A DNA stretch of 64,000 nucleotides from Littorina saxatilis (lineage: Eukaryota > Mollusca > Gastropoda > Littorinimorpha > Littorinidae), in NCBI RefSeq assembly GCF_037325665.1, contig NC_090252.1, positions 71,162,108-71,226,107 of the forward strand. Reading direction: 5' to 3'. This document shows positions 11,660-21,915 of this stretch, piece by piece; position 1 is the first letter of the stretch; every line of letters begins with the position of its first letter. Under the pieces are notes generated by a model. It was not told the DNA's origin, ran no database searches, and saw only the letters and a list, made by a program, of their open reading frames with translations. A program made the translations under genes and the position numbers.

Positions 11660-12870
11660 AATGTTCAGTGTGTGTGCGCGTGTTTGAATGACTTCATTGG
11701 TACGCATGCACTTGACGCCATCTTTTATGTGACGTAATTTACGACGCACGATGCTAGCTTTTAGAACGGCTTAGGACAGACGCGTCAAGCAGACGTGACT
11801 TTGTCGCAGACGACCAGCTGCTAATCTGTTAGTATCAATGTGCGGGAGTTGTTTGATAAAATGATAAGTTTCTTTAGGATAATAGTCACTTACGGACATG
11901 GTTGTTTAACGACGGTTAGCGGAAAATAGAGTAGTATAAATTGAAAAAGAACCGGATTATTTGCCGGAAGTTAGTGATTCAGGGTCAGAGTTCACTGTAG
12001 CGCATGATTATGCGAAATAGTCCAAAGATTTGAGGTCTATATAATGTTTTGGATTTCGAGGGTGCGGCACTCTTTGTTAATCGGGAGTCATTTAACCCTA
12101 ACCAGACTTTCTGTTAATCGGAAGTCTTTTAATTGTAACTTAATTCCTTGTTAACCGGGAACGATACCTAACCCAGCTCTTTCGTTAATCGGGAGCCGGC
12201 CTTCATCTTTAACCGTAAGGATATCTTTATTAGATCTGGTTGTAAATCTTTCTTTGTGAACTAGGAACCTTGCAGTATACACTAAGTGGCTCCTTGTCAA
12301 TCGGGAGTTCTGTTATAACGTTTGTATAAATTCCTTGCCAATCGGGAATCTGATAGTATCTCATGCACTAAGTAGCTCCTTGTCAAGCGGGAGTTCTGTT
12401 ATAACGTTTGTATAAATTCCTTGCCAATCGGGAATCTGATAGTATCTCATGCACTGAATAGCTCCTTGTCAATCGGGAGTTCTGTTATAACGTTTGTATA
12501 AATTCCTTGCCAATCGCGAATCTGATAGTATCTCATGCACTGAATAGCTCCTTGTCAAGCGGGAGTTCTGTTATAAAGACTTTAAGTCTGAATAAGTTCC
12601 TTGTCAATCGGGAGCCTGATAACAACCCCCTTTGTTTAGACGACAGTAGATCTACTGAGACGGACAGAAATAATTATGAAGTGACAAGGGAAGAAAGAGG
12701 AAGAGTCTGCGTGAGAGAGCGATTATGTTTTGATTCAATGCACTTGTAGAATAAAAATGATGCTTTGAACTTTACAACCACGGTGTGGGCTACATTCGTT
12801 CGCAAGAGAGAGGCCGTTGGTCGTATGAGAGCTGAATACTAGATACTACTGCATCGGGGATAAAAGAGGG
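11660..12870 (+). mobile_element. LTR-like unit inside G (possible solo LTR, borders open)
   Basis: A promoter-like TATATAA near 12,040 and an AATAAA near 12,751 are spaced as in an LTR. An array of a 13-base motif lies between them. The sequence changes character on both sides. No clean TG..CA ends or target duplication could be fixed, so the identification is tentative. It is treated as a fossil. Confidence 0.3.
12074..12625 (+). repeat. Array of twelve 'TTGTCAATCGGGA' motifs
   Basis: Variants of TTG(T/C)(C/T)AA(T/G)CGGGA occur about twelve times, mostly 37-49 bases apart. Part of this is an 85-88 bp tandem repeat (12,280-12,600) that contains two motifs per unit: 'tccttgtcaatcgggagttc' and 'ccttgccaatcgggaatctg'. 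Confidence 0.8.
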
Positions 12871-13204
12871 AAACGGGAAACATTCTTACACTCAAAACAA
12901 AACACAACGCGAGGTCAGACAAACAACATCACGAGTCACTGAGAAACATCCCGCACAACCCCCCTGGCAGCCCCCGGTAACAATCAAATCTGCCACACAA
13001 GAAACAGTGTCGAACGGCATGCCCGGGTAAAAAACCTGAGATGGAGACAGCTCGGATTTTGCCTGGTTTACTGAGAACGCCAGGCAAAAAGCCTGGATCA
13101 ACACCATCTGAAAGTGCAGCTGGCAAGCTGATTGACTCCGATAAAAGATCAACCAGTCCCCGAGGTCGTCCCGAGACGAATAACTCTCCAGAAATGGAGC
13201 CACT

Positions 13205-13725
13205 TCCTGTCTGCAGGAACGCATAAGGAAGGCTCGTGTGAGAGCACAGAGGAAAATCTCAGCCAAAGCTGATACCTCTAGACCATGCCGTCCAACCTCA
13301 TCCGGAGAAGGAGGAGACACTGAACGAAACACCCACTTTGTGACCGGGAGCGCATCAAAGCGCTGCTACTTGGGCAAGACTGAGGCTTCTGAGTAGGTTT
13401 TAACAAAAACCCGAAAAAAGCCTGACCCTTGCTTCCTGTAACTGGTGTGAAATCAAACCCCTTGTAAAAGAAGGAGATCACACCTGGTGAAGACAGTGTG
13501 GGCATAGAACATCACTGACGAACTCATCTGCTCGGTGATGACCCTAGCCAGAGCTGCCAGCAGCATGACTACGGCCCTATCCGAGGCATCCCCCCTAAAC
13601 CAAAAAGAATCCAGGGAGGATAAGATGGCTCGTATGAGAGCACAGAGGAGAGTCTCAGCAAAAGCAGATAACTCTAGACCATGCCGTCCCACCTCCTCCA
13701 GAGAGGAGAGGGAGGAGTAAGATCA
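13205..13725. repeat. Two diverged copies of a ~110-bp unit, ~400 bp apart
   Basis: The phrases 'ggctcgt.tgagagcacagagg', 'tctcagc.aaagc.gata' and 'ctctagaccatgccgtcc' occur in order at about 13,223-13,330 and again at about 13,628-13,715. They lie inside G. Confidence 0.7.
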
Positions 13726-14928
13726 CGAAACCCCACGTTCCCTGTGGTTTATTTGTGAAGCCCGGAGACTAGTTCCGGCGGAGCGGAAAAACTAGCCCTT
13801 GGCAACGAGAATGTCTGAATCAGATCCTGAGACTTGACACTCCAACCTATCTTCTTCCACACTAAAAGTGAGAACGAAGCAGCCTGAAACCCAGAAGCCA
13901 GCCACTGGCTAGCAGAAGGAGGCGCAGGACCATGCGCATGAAGCAGCGGGAAAGGTGTAGGCTGAAGACCACTACCCTGAGGTGCAGGTCAACCCATTGA
14001 CCATTTATCCTGGACCGCCAACAAGCTCTCTCTCCGCTCTTTCTCTCTATTACGAGGTAGCGGCCTCTCGCATTTAGGAACCTACGCTTACATGGCCTTT
14101 CAGAAATCAGGGGGATGTCATATCCGGTGTCGATTGTAAACATGGACGAAGTTGCCGAGGTAAGTTCTGAAAATGCTAAAATAAACTCAGCTAAAGTGCA
14201 TATGGAACATGTTTTTCGATGAATTTTTTTAAGTTTAGTTTCGAGTTTTGGAAAATCCAGTCAAGTTCATTGTCACCTCCCACTGTCACAAATAACTGGA
14301 GCATGCTTTCTTTTCACTGTCTTCGAATCGCTGGCCTTTCAAACCGGACACTAAGCGCCCCTGAAAGTCGAGCGTCGTAACCTCGAAGGGTCACGTGACG
14401 AGTTGGCGGTCCAGGCTAGTTGGTCTATGGTCAAGCCAAGAGCTGCGACATGTGGTAGGTAATCACCGGAGACTCGGCAAATCAAAACGATTGGGAGTAA
14501 GCCCGCGTAAAACCAAAGTCATCCGCGGAAGAGGGAGGAAGAGAGACACCCTGCTCTGAATCCGCCACCCCATCCGGGAAAAAATAAGCTGCCACAGCAG
14601 CCGCTTTTTGCATAGCAAGCCTACAAGCAGTAGGCAGCGCTACACACTCTCCCTCCTCAACCAAGGAGTCCGAATCCCGACCAGCCGTTGTGTCAAAACA
14701 CAAAAGGAGGGGAGACAGGGGAGGTAGCCGCACTAAAACTCCTGCCGATAACACCGCCAAGAGTGAGAGTGAAAAGCGTGATCAGTCTCTGCCTGCCAAC
14801 CCAAACCGCCCACCTGACGCGAGGGGGGAGAGGGGTTGGTAGTTGGCACAGCGCCCTGCCGAGAAGGAGGGAGAGTGGGGGTACGCGACAAAGCTAAGCC
14901 CGTCCAGCCGTACCCCACCCGCTGTGCG

Positions 14929-15455
14929 AGAGAAGCATCCCAGTGCTGAGAACCAGTCTGCCTGGTTTGAGCCACGCCGCTCCCCGAGTGGGGAGGGGGG
15001 TGGTTCGTCACAGCAGTAACTAACCCCTGGAGGGGGGAAAGACTGAATGAAGGACGCAACCGTAAACGGCCGTCCCCCACTCGTCCACCTGCTGACGTCC
15101 TGTAGCTCCACCGCTCACCCACCCCGAGGAGGGAGGGGGGGGGGTGACGGATGCTGGCTGAGGACAATGACCACTGGCAACGCGAAACCCGCTGTGCGAG
15201 AGAAGCGTCCTAGTGCTGAAAAGCAGTCTGCCTGGTTTGAGCCACGCCGCTCCCCGAGTGGGGAGGGGGGTGGTTCTTCACAGCTGTAACCCCTGGAGGG
15301 GGGAAAGACTGAATGAAAGACGCAACCGTAAACGGCCGTCCCCCACTCGTCCACCTGCTGACGTCCTGTAGCCCCACCGCTCACCCACCCCGAGGAGGGG
15401 GGGGGGGGGGGGGAGGGTGACGGATGCTGGCTGAGGACAATGACCACTGGCAAGG
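14929..15455. repeat. Two tandem ~262-bp GC-rich copies
   Basis: Starting 'cgctgtgcgagagaagc' at about 14,929 and 15,190, both copies carry 'ggtttgagccacgccgctcc', 'gtaaacggccgtcccccact' and 'gacggatgctggctgagg'. A partial third copy lies at about 15,929-16,075. The G runs near 15,130 and 15,400 differ in length. Confidence 0.85.
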
Positions 15456-15645
15456 CGATACTGTGGTCCGATTCCCCACAAACCATTGTGTCAGAACACA
15501 AAGAATGGGAGACTGGAGAGTAAGAGCATGTTCTGTCTCCGCCTGCCACGGCCACCGCTCACATACCCCAAGGGGGTAGAGGGGTAGGCAGCCAGCACAG
15601 CACCCTGCAGAGAACAAAGCAGAGCAAAGCTCATTGTTCCCCGAC

Positions 15646-15830
15646 CGCTGTGCGAGATACCCTGCCGAGAACAAAGGAGACTCAAGCTCATTCCGCTGTG
15701 CGAGATACCCTGCCGAGAACAAAGGAGACTCAAGCTCATTGTTCCCCGACCGCTGTGCGAGATACCCTGCCGAGAACAAAGGAGACTCAAGCTCATTGTT
15801 CCCCGACCGCTGTGCGCGACAACAAGTGCG
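15646..15830. repeat. Four short tandem units (48-57 bp)
   Basis: 'cgctgtgcgagataccctg' recurs at 15,646, 15,694, 15,751 and (changed) 15,808. The steps are 48, 57 and 57 bases; the short unit lacks 'gttccccga'. Open frames here are by-products of the repeat. Confidence 0.85.
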
Positions 15831-16239
15831 GGCAGCTAACACAGCCCCCTGCTCCAAATGGAGCAGAGAAGGAGTATGTAACGTAGCCTGGAAAGGACGT
15901 ACATAGCACCCCCACTGTGTTGAAAGGCTTGAGCCACGCCACGCCCCAGATGGGGAGGGGGTGGCTCGTCACAGCAGTAAACCCCTGGAGGGGGGAGAGA
16001 CGGGGTGAGAGACGCAACCATAAACGGCCGACCCCCATCCGTCCCCCTGCTTACGTCCAGTAGCCCCACCGCACAGGGCGGGAAAGGGTGGGCCACTGAC
16101 ACAGCCCCTTGCCCCCATTGAGGCAGAGTGGGAACCAGCCCAGGCTGTGACTTACCGTGCCCCCCCACTCCCCCTTCCAAACGGTAAGGGGGCTGCATGC
16201 CCGACTCAGCTGTGCCAAAAGCAAGGAGAGCGGGCAAAT

Positions 16240-16546
16240 ACAGGCGGGGAGCAGGCCCCCTCTCCCAACGGAGAGAGTGCTCGTGAACAACCCTGTATTA
16301 CCCGAGGAAGAAAGGGTTGAACCGAACTGGCCATTTGCACCAGACCACGGTGCGAAGCAGGAACACCCCCCCCCCCCCCCATCCCCCAACCGACACTGAG
16401 AAATACCGGAGGTAATCAGAGTGGTCAGAGGCAGGTGGGAGCAGCCCCCCCCCCCTCCCGAAAGGAGAGGGTGCTCGCGAACAACCCAGAGCCACCAGAG
16501 GCAAAAAAGGGCTGAAACGAACTGGCCATTTGCACCAGACCACGAT
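16240..16546. repeat. Two ~110-bp direct copies next to element F
   Basis: Both carry 'gagagtgctcgtgaacaacc' (or a close variant) and 'gaactggccatttgcaccag'. The second copy ends where element F begins. Confidence 0.75.
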
Positions 16547-18358
16547 CACGCTGCCAAGCCGGGTGACACTGGAATACGCCGCGTCACCGCATGACGTCAA
16601 ATGCATCAGCTGTTCGCAGTGAGTATCTCCAGAAAATCGCCTCTAACTTCCTCCAAATAACATATCATAACATTGCTGTTGTCTTCACTTTAGCATAAGG
16701 TGCTATAGTATCCTGGAATCGATTCATTTTGTTCCTCCGACATATGCGTGGCCCTCGAAGTAAGATTATGTACACTTTTCAAGCATATTCAGTGTAAATT
16801 TAGGCATTCCTCAGTTCGTATGGAAAAATAACCTCACGGACAAAGCTGCAGATACCTGGAGAGTAATTAAAGGCCATTTCGTGATACGCACGTCACTTTT
16901 TGTTATTCAAGTTGGTATACTTTGATCACAGTTCGTGAATTCATTTGGTCACCGAAAGATTTCACGGGTGTACGCCGCGTCACTCGCCGGGTGTCTGCCC
17001 GATCACTTTTAGCTTTGCCATGGGTGTGCGCCGCGTCAACAACTTTCGTTTCTACTTGGCCATAGTTTATCGTTTAATGGTGGTATTGCGTACTTTTTGA
17101 TACAAGCTGAACTCAGGAAGTACATGGACTGATCCGTGTATGTGTCTTTTCCATTTCATTACAGATGGAATTGTCCGCTGTCACCCTTGATAGCTTCTTG
17201 GATGTAAGTACTGAAGAAACTGTTCAAACGCAACCACTTCAAGATCTAAGTGAGGCTATAGGCCTCCCAGCCATGACGTCAACGCCGGCAAAGAAAACCC
17301 GAGTTCGGGAACTTTGCCAAGATTGTGGAAAAATCTTTTCACGAATGTCCAGTCTTAAAGAACACAGACGCATGAAACATGATTTTGCGCAAGGGCCAAG
17401 GTACTCCTGCCAACATTGTGCCAAAACGTTTATGAATAGATCTGACTTTCACAGTCACATCAGTGCTCACAGCGGTGTCAAGCCTCACGTTTGCGAAAAA
17501 TGCAACAAGTCATTCCAAAACAGACGGAATCTCACCAGACATGTGTGTCTTAATGCCCCGAGAGCAGCTCATAACTGTAGCACCTGCGACAAAACATTTC
17601 ATTCTACACACCTGCTTCATCAGCACATGCATTCACATGACAAGGAACCCCAGTTCGAGTGCTCCACGTGTCACAGAAAGTTCAAGTTTCTCCAGGGACA
17701 GAAGCGCCATGAGAAGGGGAGATGTCCCATGACAAAAAAACCAGTGAATGTATGCAAAAAAGACTAACTGCAAAGATTTCAGTTAGATTGCGATTGCTGT
17801 GATTTCTTTTGTTTATTTTATTTCTTTGTCAACAAGGAAGACAATCTGTATCAATCTGAGAACATTTGACGCGGTGCTCACCCGATCGGTGACGCGGCAC
17901 ACACCCATGAAAAAATAAAAAGGGATCCGGCGCACACCCGACAAAAACTTGGGTGACTTCAGAAATTCATGCAGTGTAATCAAACTACAGCACTATACGT
18001 CTCAACAAGTGACTGAACTATCAATAAATGACCATCGAACGTTCTCCGATTGTCTGCAGCTTAGTTCGTGAGCTTGATTTTCCATGAGAATCGTGGAAAA
18101 CCTAGATTTAAACAGAATACGCTTGAGAACTGTGAATAATCTTATATCTACGTCCACACATGCGTCCGAGGAACAAAATGAATCGATTCCAGGATACTAT
18201 AACACCTTATGCTAAAGTGAAGACAACAGCAATGTTATGATATGTTATTTGGAAGAAGTTAGAGGCGATTTTCTGGAGATACTCACTGCGAACAGCTGAT
18301 GCGTTTGACGTCATGCGGTGACGCGGCGTATTCCAGTGTCACCCGGCTTGGCAGCGTG
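16547..18358. mobile_element. TIR element F with a single zinc-finger gene
   Basis: This 1,812-bp element is flanked by ACGAT on both sides (16,542-16,546 and 18,359-18,363). Its inverted ends start CACGCTGCCAAGCCGGGTGA and extend for about 200 bases (16,547-16,748 and 18,158-18,358) with few differences. It lies inside unit G. The only gene is the C2H2 protein below; no DDE transposase is present, so it is probably mobilised by another element. A 5-bp duplication and ends starting CAC also occur in the Transib group, but the rest of the terminus does not match well. Confidence 0.82.
17165..17767 (+). CDS. C2H2 zinc-finger protein encoded by element F
   Basis: It has 200 residues and starts MELSAVTLDSFLD. 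An acidic, probably disordered N-terminus (about 1-50) is followed by five finger units: CQDCGKIFSRMSSLKEHRRMKH, CQHCAKTF..HISAH, CEKCNKSF..HVC, CSTCDKTF..HMHSH and CSTCHRKF..HEKGRC. Units 3 and 5 are C2HC in form. It probably binds DNA. A TTTCATTACAG acceptor-like signal lies directly before the ATG, which suggests a 5' non-coding exon. An AATAAA lies near 17,915, downstream of the stop. It is centred between the two TIRs. It might be a captured host gene, a regulator, or the DNA-binding part of a lost transposase; I cannot tell which. Confidence 0.78.
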   Translation: MELSAVTLDSFLDVSTEETVQTQPLQDLSEAIGLPAMTSTPAKKTRVRELCQDCGKIFSRMSSLKEHRRMKHDFAQGPRYSCQHCAKTFMNRSDFHSHISAHSGVKPHVCEKCNKSFQNRRNLTRHVCLNAPRAAHNCSTCDKTFHSTHLLHQHMHSHDKEPQFECSTCHRKFKFLQGQKRHEKGRCPMTKKPVNVCKKD

Positions 18359-18363
18359 ACGAT

Positions 18364-19060
18364 GCGAAGCTGCCAAGGAGTACGCCGCCACAGTGGGTGG
18401 CCGATCGTGCCTGAAACAGCTGAGAAATAAACACATATTTCATCGTTAAGTCCCCCGAAAGTGGATTAGACACTGACTGGTTCTCCTTAAGAGGAGAGGA
18501 GGGCTGGGAAGAAAAAAAGAAACCTTATGCGCACGAACAGCTACTACAAAAGCAGTACTACTCGAAGGGTCGACGACCCGCACAGAGGTTTCTAAAAAAG
18601 GCCTAACCGCCTTATACACTTCCTGCCCGGCCCTAAGTTACTGCTTGCTATCGGCCATCTTGTAAAAGGCCGAAAACGAAGTCCACCAGAAAAGTAAATT
18701 TCTGAAGCGGCTGTAAACAAGCAGCTACCAAACAACAATTCAATTCAATAAAAAGGGCAGGTCTCACCAAAAGAAAGGCGAACAGGTAAAGGCCCCCCCA
18801 AGCCCATAAAGTCACAAAGACAAGGGCTAGGGAAAGCCAAGTGAGCAGACGAATTCCGCACGTCTGACCTGTGTCGTCGAAAATCGAGAATGATTATTCC
18901 GGATGCCGGCGCTCACGTGGTGCGCGGTGGGTTATGGGTAACCAGGTGGGACAAGGCATAGCAACGGCTATGGCGTCTGTTTTTAGCTTGGTTACCACCC
19001 TTGCAAGGGCAGGTAATTTGAGTAGTTTTTCGACATCTAGCATGTGAGATTGAAATCAAT
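18364..19060. other. Right part of G, no gene seen
   Basis: This GC-rich sequence contains 'cgaaaatcgagaatgattatt' and other unrepeated stretches. No motif or open frame is worth naming. Confidence 0.3.
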
Positions 19061-19138
19061 GCATTTATGAGAATTGGAGTAAGAATATGTAATTTAATGA
19101 CCAATTAAACAGAATCGTGAATGTCACAGGTGTTACAT

Positions 19139-19790
19139 CTATATATATATACGACTTGTGTCTGTCTGTGTGTGTGTGTGTGTGTGTGCGCGATGCACGG
19201 CCAAAGTTCTCGATGGATCTGCTTCAAATGTGGTGGGCATATTCAGGTAGACCCCGGACATAACCTGGTCGATGAGACTTTTCAACACGTGCTCTCAGCG
19301 CACAGCGCTGAACCAATTTTGGTTCCACCTCAGCTACCCGGGCCCCCATACCGACACACCAAAGCCGCTACACCACATCACAACGCCAAAGTTCTCGGTG
19401 GATCTTTTTCAAATTTGGACACCGTATTCAGCTACACCCCGGACACAATATCATCGATGAGATATTTCAACACGTGCTCTCAGCGCACAGCGCTGAACCG
19501 ATTTTTGTTTTTGTGTTCATTTCACCATTACAAGTAACCCTTCCTTATCTTCTCCAGTGTGTTGCGTTTATCTCCCTTCATTCGTGTGGCTTCAATCCAT
19601 ATTCCCGTTTCTAAGTTACTATTTTTAGAATGTCACTGCGCTGTCCAGAACGCTTCCCTTGCACCCGTAAGTTGTTCTTACTGTCAAAGTGAAAAGGTCG
19701 AATCAATTTATAGCCACGCGAAAAATACACTCTCACCTATCTCTATATATTTATTTTGATAGATATACATATATATATATACGGCTTCTC

Positions 19791-19822
<32 letters not shown>

Positions 19823-20209
19823 GGCAAAAACCTGTGTATTGTAGAGTTCTGTTTGTGATGTGGTCTAGCGGCTTTTGTCTGTCTGTATGTTCTGGCATTT
19901 GAGAAGCCACAACAGATAATATAGGGCTAAGAAATAAGCTCTAAAAATCTCAAACCCGTTTGACAGGACTTCGCCTTCAAAGGTGATTGTGGTGAACCGC
20001 CACGCTGTCTGTCTCTGTCTCGCGATTCACCCCGGCGAATTCACCATTCCCAGTAACTCTTCCTTATCTTCTCCAGTGTTTTGCGCCTTCGTGTGGCTTC
20101 AATCCATATTCCCGTTTCTAAGTTACTATTTTTAGAATGTCACTGCGCTGTCCAGAACGCTTCCCTTGCACCCGTAAGTTGTTCTTACTGTCAAAGTGAA
20201 AAGGTCGAA
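19139..20209 (+). mobile_element. Helitron H1, left part (with internal duplication)
   Basis: It begins A|TCTATATATATATACGAC at 19,139, the usual 5' TC of a Helitron after a host A. The body matches 59,553-61,075. Near 20,036 the sequence jumps from the start of the 3' hairpin (CCCCGGCGAA) back to TTCACCATT, and 20,037-20,209 then repeats about 19,525-19,700. At 20,210 the Polinton-like element K interrupts; the Helitron resumes at 26,836. It encodes no Rep/helicase, so it is non-autonomous. Confidence 0.75.
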
Positions 20210-20446
20210 AGTAGTAAGGAAGCGCACGTCTCAGGCCTTGCGCAATGCGCAATGCGCAAGGGTAGGGCCCATCATAAAGTGATAGGTTAAGGTGCCTGTG
20301 TTTAAGTAGTGATAAGGAGATATTGCGGATAAACGGTTTATTGCGTTTTATATTTTGTCATGTGATTTCATGTGCCTGTACCTGTTGCTCGGTACTAATG
20401 ACCACTCCAGCTGGGGTAAGTACCAATAAAAAGCAGTAATTCCCCC

Positions 20447-21122
20447 CATTTTCTCCGCGCTTCGCGGAGCCCTCTCTCTTTAATAGCTATGTAGTTTAGT
20501 GCCCTGACAGGGGAGGTGTCAGGATAAAACAATAAAAAATGGTACCCCTACTCTTTGCGGAGCCCCCTCGCCGATAAAACCACCAGAGGTGGGCAGCAGT
20601 TAGAGAAGTTTAATAGGAGGTGGTTTGCCTACCCCGACTGTTGATTAGGGTTTAATGCTTAGATTAGTGCCAGACAAATGGTGTGGGGTGGGTGTGGAAG
20701 TTAGCTCGACTGATGAGAGGGCTGGGAGCTGGTGTACACATATAAAAAAAGTTTTAACAAGTAGACTCAGATTGTTGGTTTTTATGTGGGTGTTATAAAC
20801 ATCAGAGGTACATTTTACACCGAACACGAGTTGTTCTACAGTCAGTCATACCTAATGTTAGGTTAGAGACTGATCACGTATGAGTATTGCACCACAGAGA
20901 TGCAAGACCTAAACATGTTAGAACTTGTTGATTGGTCAGCACTAAAAATAGAAACGGTTGTTCTACGTACAAGGTTTTGATAGGTACACCAGATAAGATA
21001 GGTATTATTTTGTTTTTGATATTTATTTTCTTCGTTGTTGCGGTGTTTAATTTTTTTAATTTTGTTGTTGATAGACTATGTAAGAGGTAGGGGTATATGT
21101 GTGGTGGGAATTAAATGTAAGC

Positions 21123-21210
<88 letters not shown>

Positions 21211-21645
21211 ACACACACACACTGTCACACACACACACACACACACTCACACACACACACACATACACACACACACACACACACTCACACACACACACAC
21301 ACACACATACACTGTCACACACACACACACACACACACACCGGGCACACACATACACTGTCACACACACACACACACACACCACACACTCATTCACACAC
21401 ACACACTTTCTCTGCGCTTCGCGGAGCCCTCTCTTTAATAGCTATGTAGTTTGGTGCCCTGTCAGGGGGGTGTCAGAGTAAGGCAATTAAACGGTATCCC
21501 TGCGCTTCGCGGAGCCCCCTCTCCGGTAAACCTCCAGAGGGGGTCATTGGGTGCTTACGCCTGAGTTATTGCACCACAGAGACGCAAGACCTAAACATGT
21601 TAGAACTTGTTGGTTGGTCAGCACCTAAAAATAGAAACGCGTAGT
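20447..21645. repeat. Duplicated blocks flanking a CA microsatellite, inside K
   Basis: A block with CTCCGCGCTTCGCGGAG (a perfect 7-bp hairpin), 'taatagctatgtagttt' and 'gtgccctg.caggg' at 20,447-20,600 is repeated at 21,410-21,545. A block with 'cacagagatgcaagacctaa' and 'catgttagaacttgttg' at 20,880-20,960 is repeated at 21,570-21,640. A CA-repeat lies between. Confidence 0.8.
21127..21408. repeat. (CA)n microsatellite, ~280 bp, interrupted
   Basis: Nearly pure CA with a few CTCACA, CATACA and CTGTCACA interruptions. Long open frames in this stretch on both strands are artefacts. Confidence 0.95.
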
Positions 21646-21915
21646 TAGAATACGGCGGTGATGCGGGCAAAGAGGGGTATAAATAAGATTCTTCTGGGGC
21701 TAACTCTTGAGTGTCTCTTCGACTTTACAAGTGGGTGGTGGTGAACAAAAACAACTATGGCGACCAACAGCAGCAGCAGCAGTGACGCTAACACAACGCC
21801 ACAACCGGCCTCAACAGATTTGGTAAGTTGATTTTGTTTTTATATCTTGTAAAGATAAAAAAAATAAAGGTAGCGTGTTACTTTTTTTCTCAGACATAGC
21901 TTTTTAGAAAAATAA

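Larger units (their letters stand above)
9886..19101. mobile_element. Large GC-rich unit G bounded by 41-bp inverted repeats
   Basis: The phrase 'cattaaattacatattctta' followed by 'cccaattctcataaatgca' at 9,886-9,926 returns inverted at 19,061-19,101 with one mismatch. A third, weaker inverted copy sits at 9,829-9,860, making the left end a palindrome. The 9.2 kb between are GC-rich, full of local duplications and lack any recognisable transposase. Element F and an LTR-like unit are nested inside. It could be a large non-autonomous DNA transposon. No target duplication was identified. Confidence 0.5.

Noticed and set aside
14482-16606. Many overlapping open frames of 80-160 codons on both strands
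   Set aside because: They follow GC-rich tandem repeats whose unit lengths are multiples of three, have no domain, and are open on both strands at once.
21035-21481. Long Thr-His and Cys-Val repeat frames
   Set aside because: Pure by-products of the CA/GT microsatellite.
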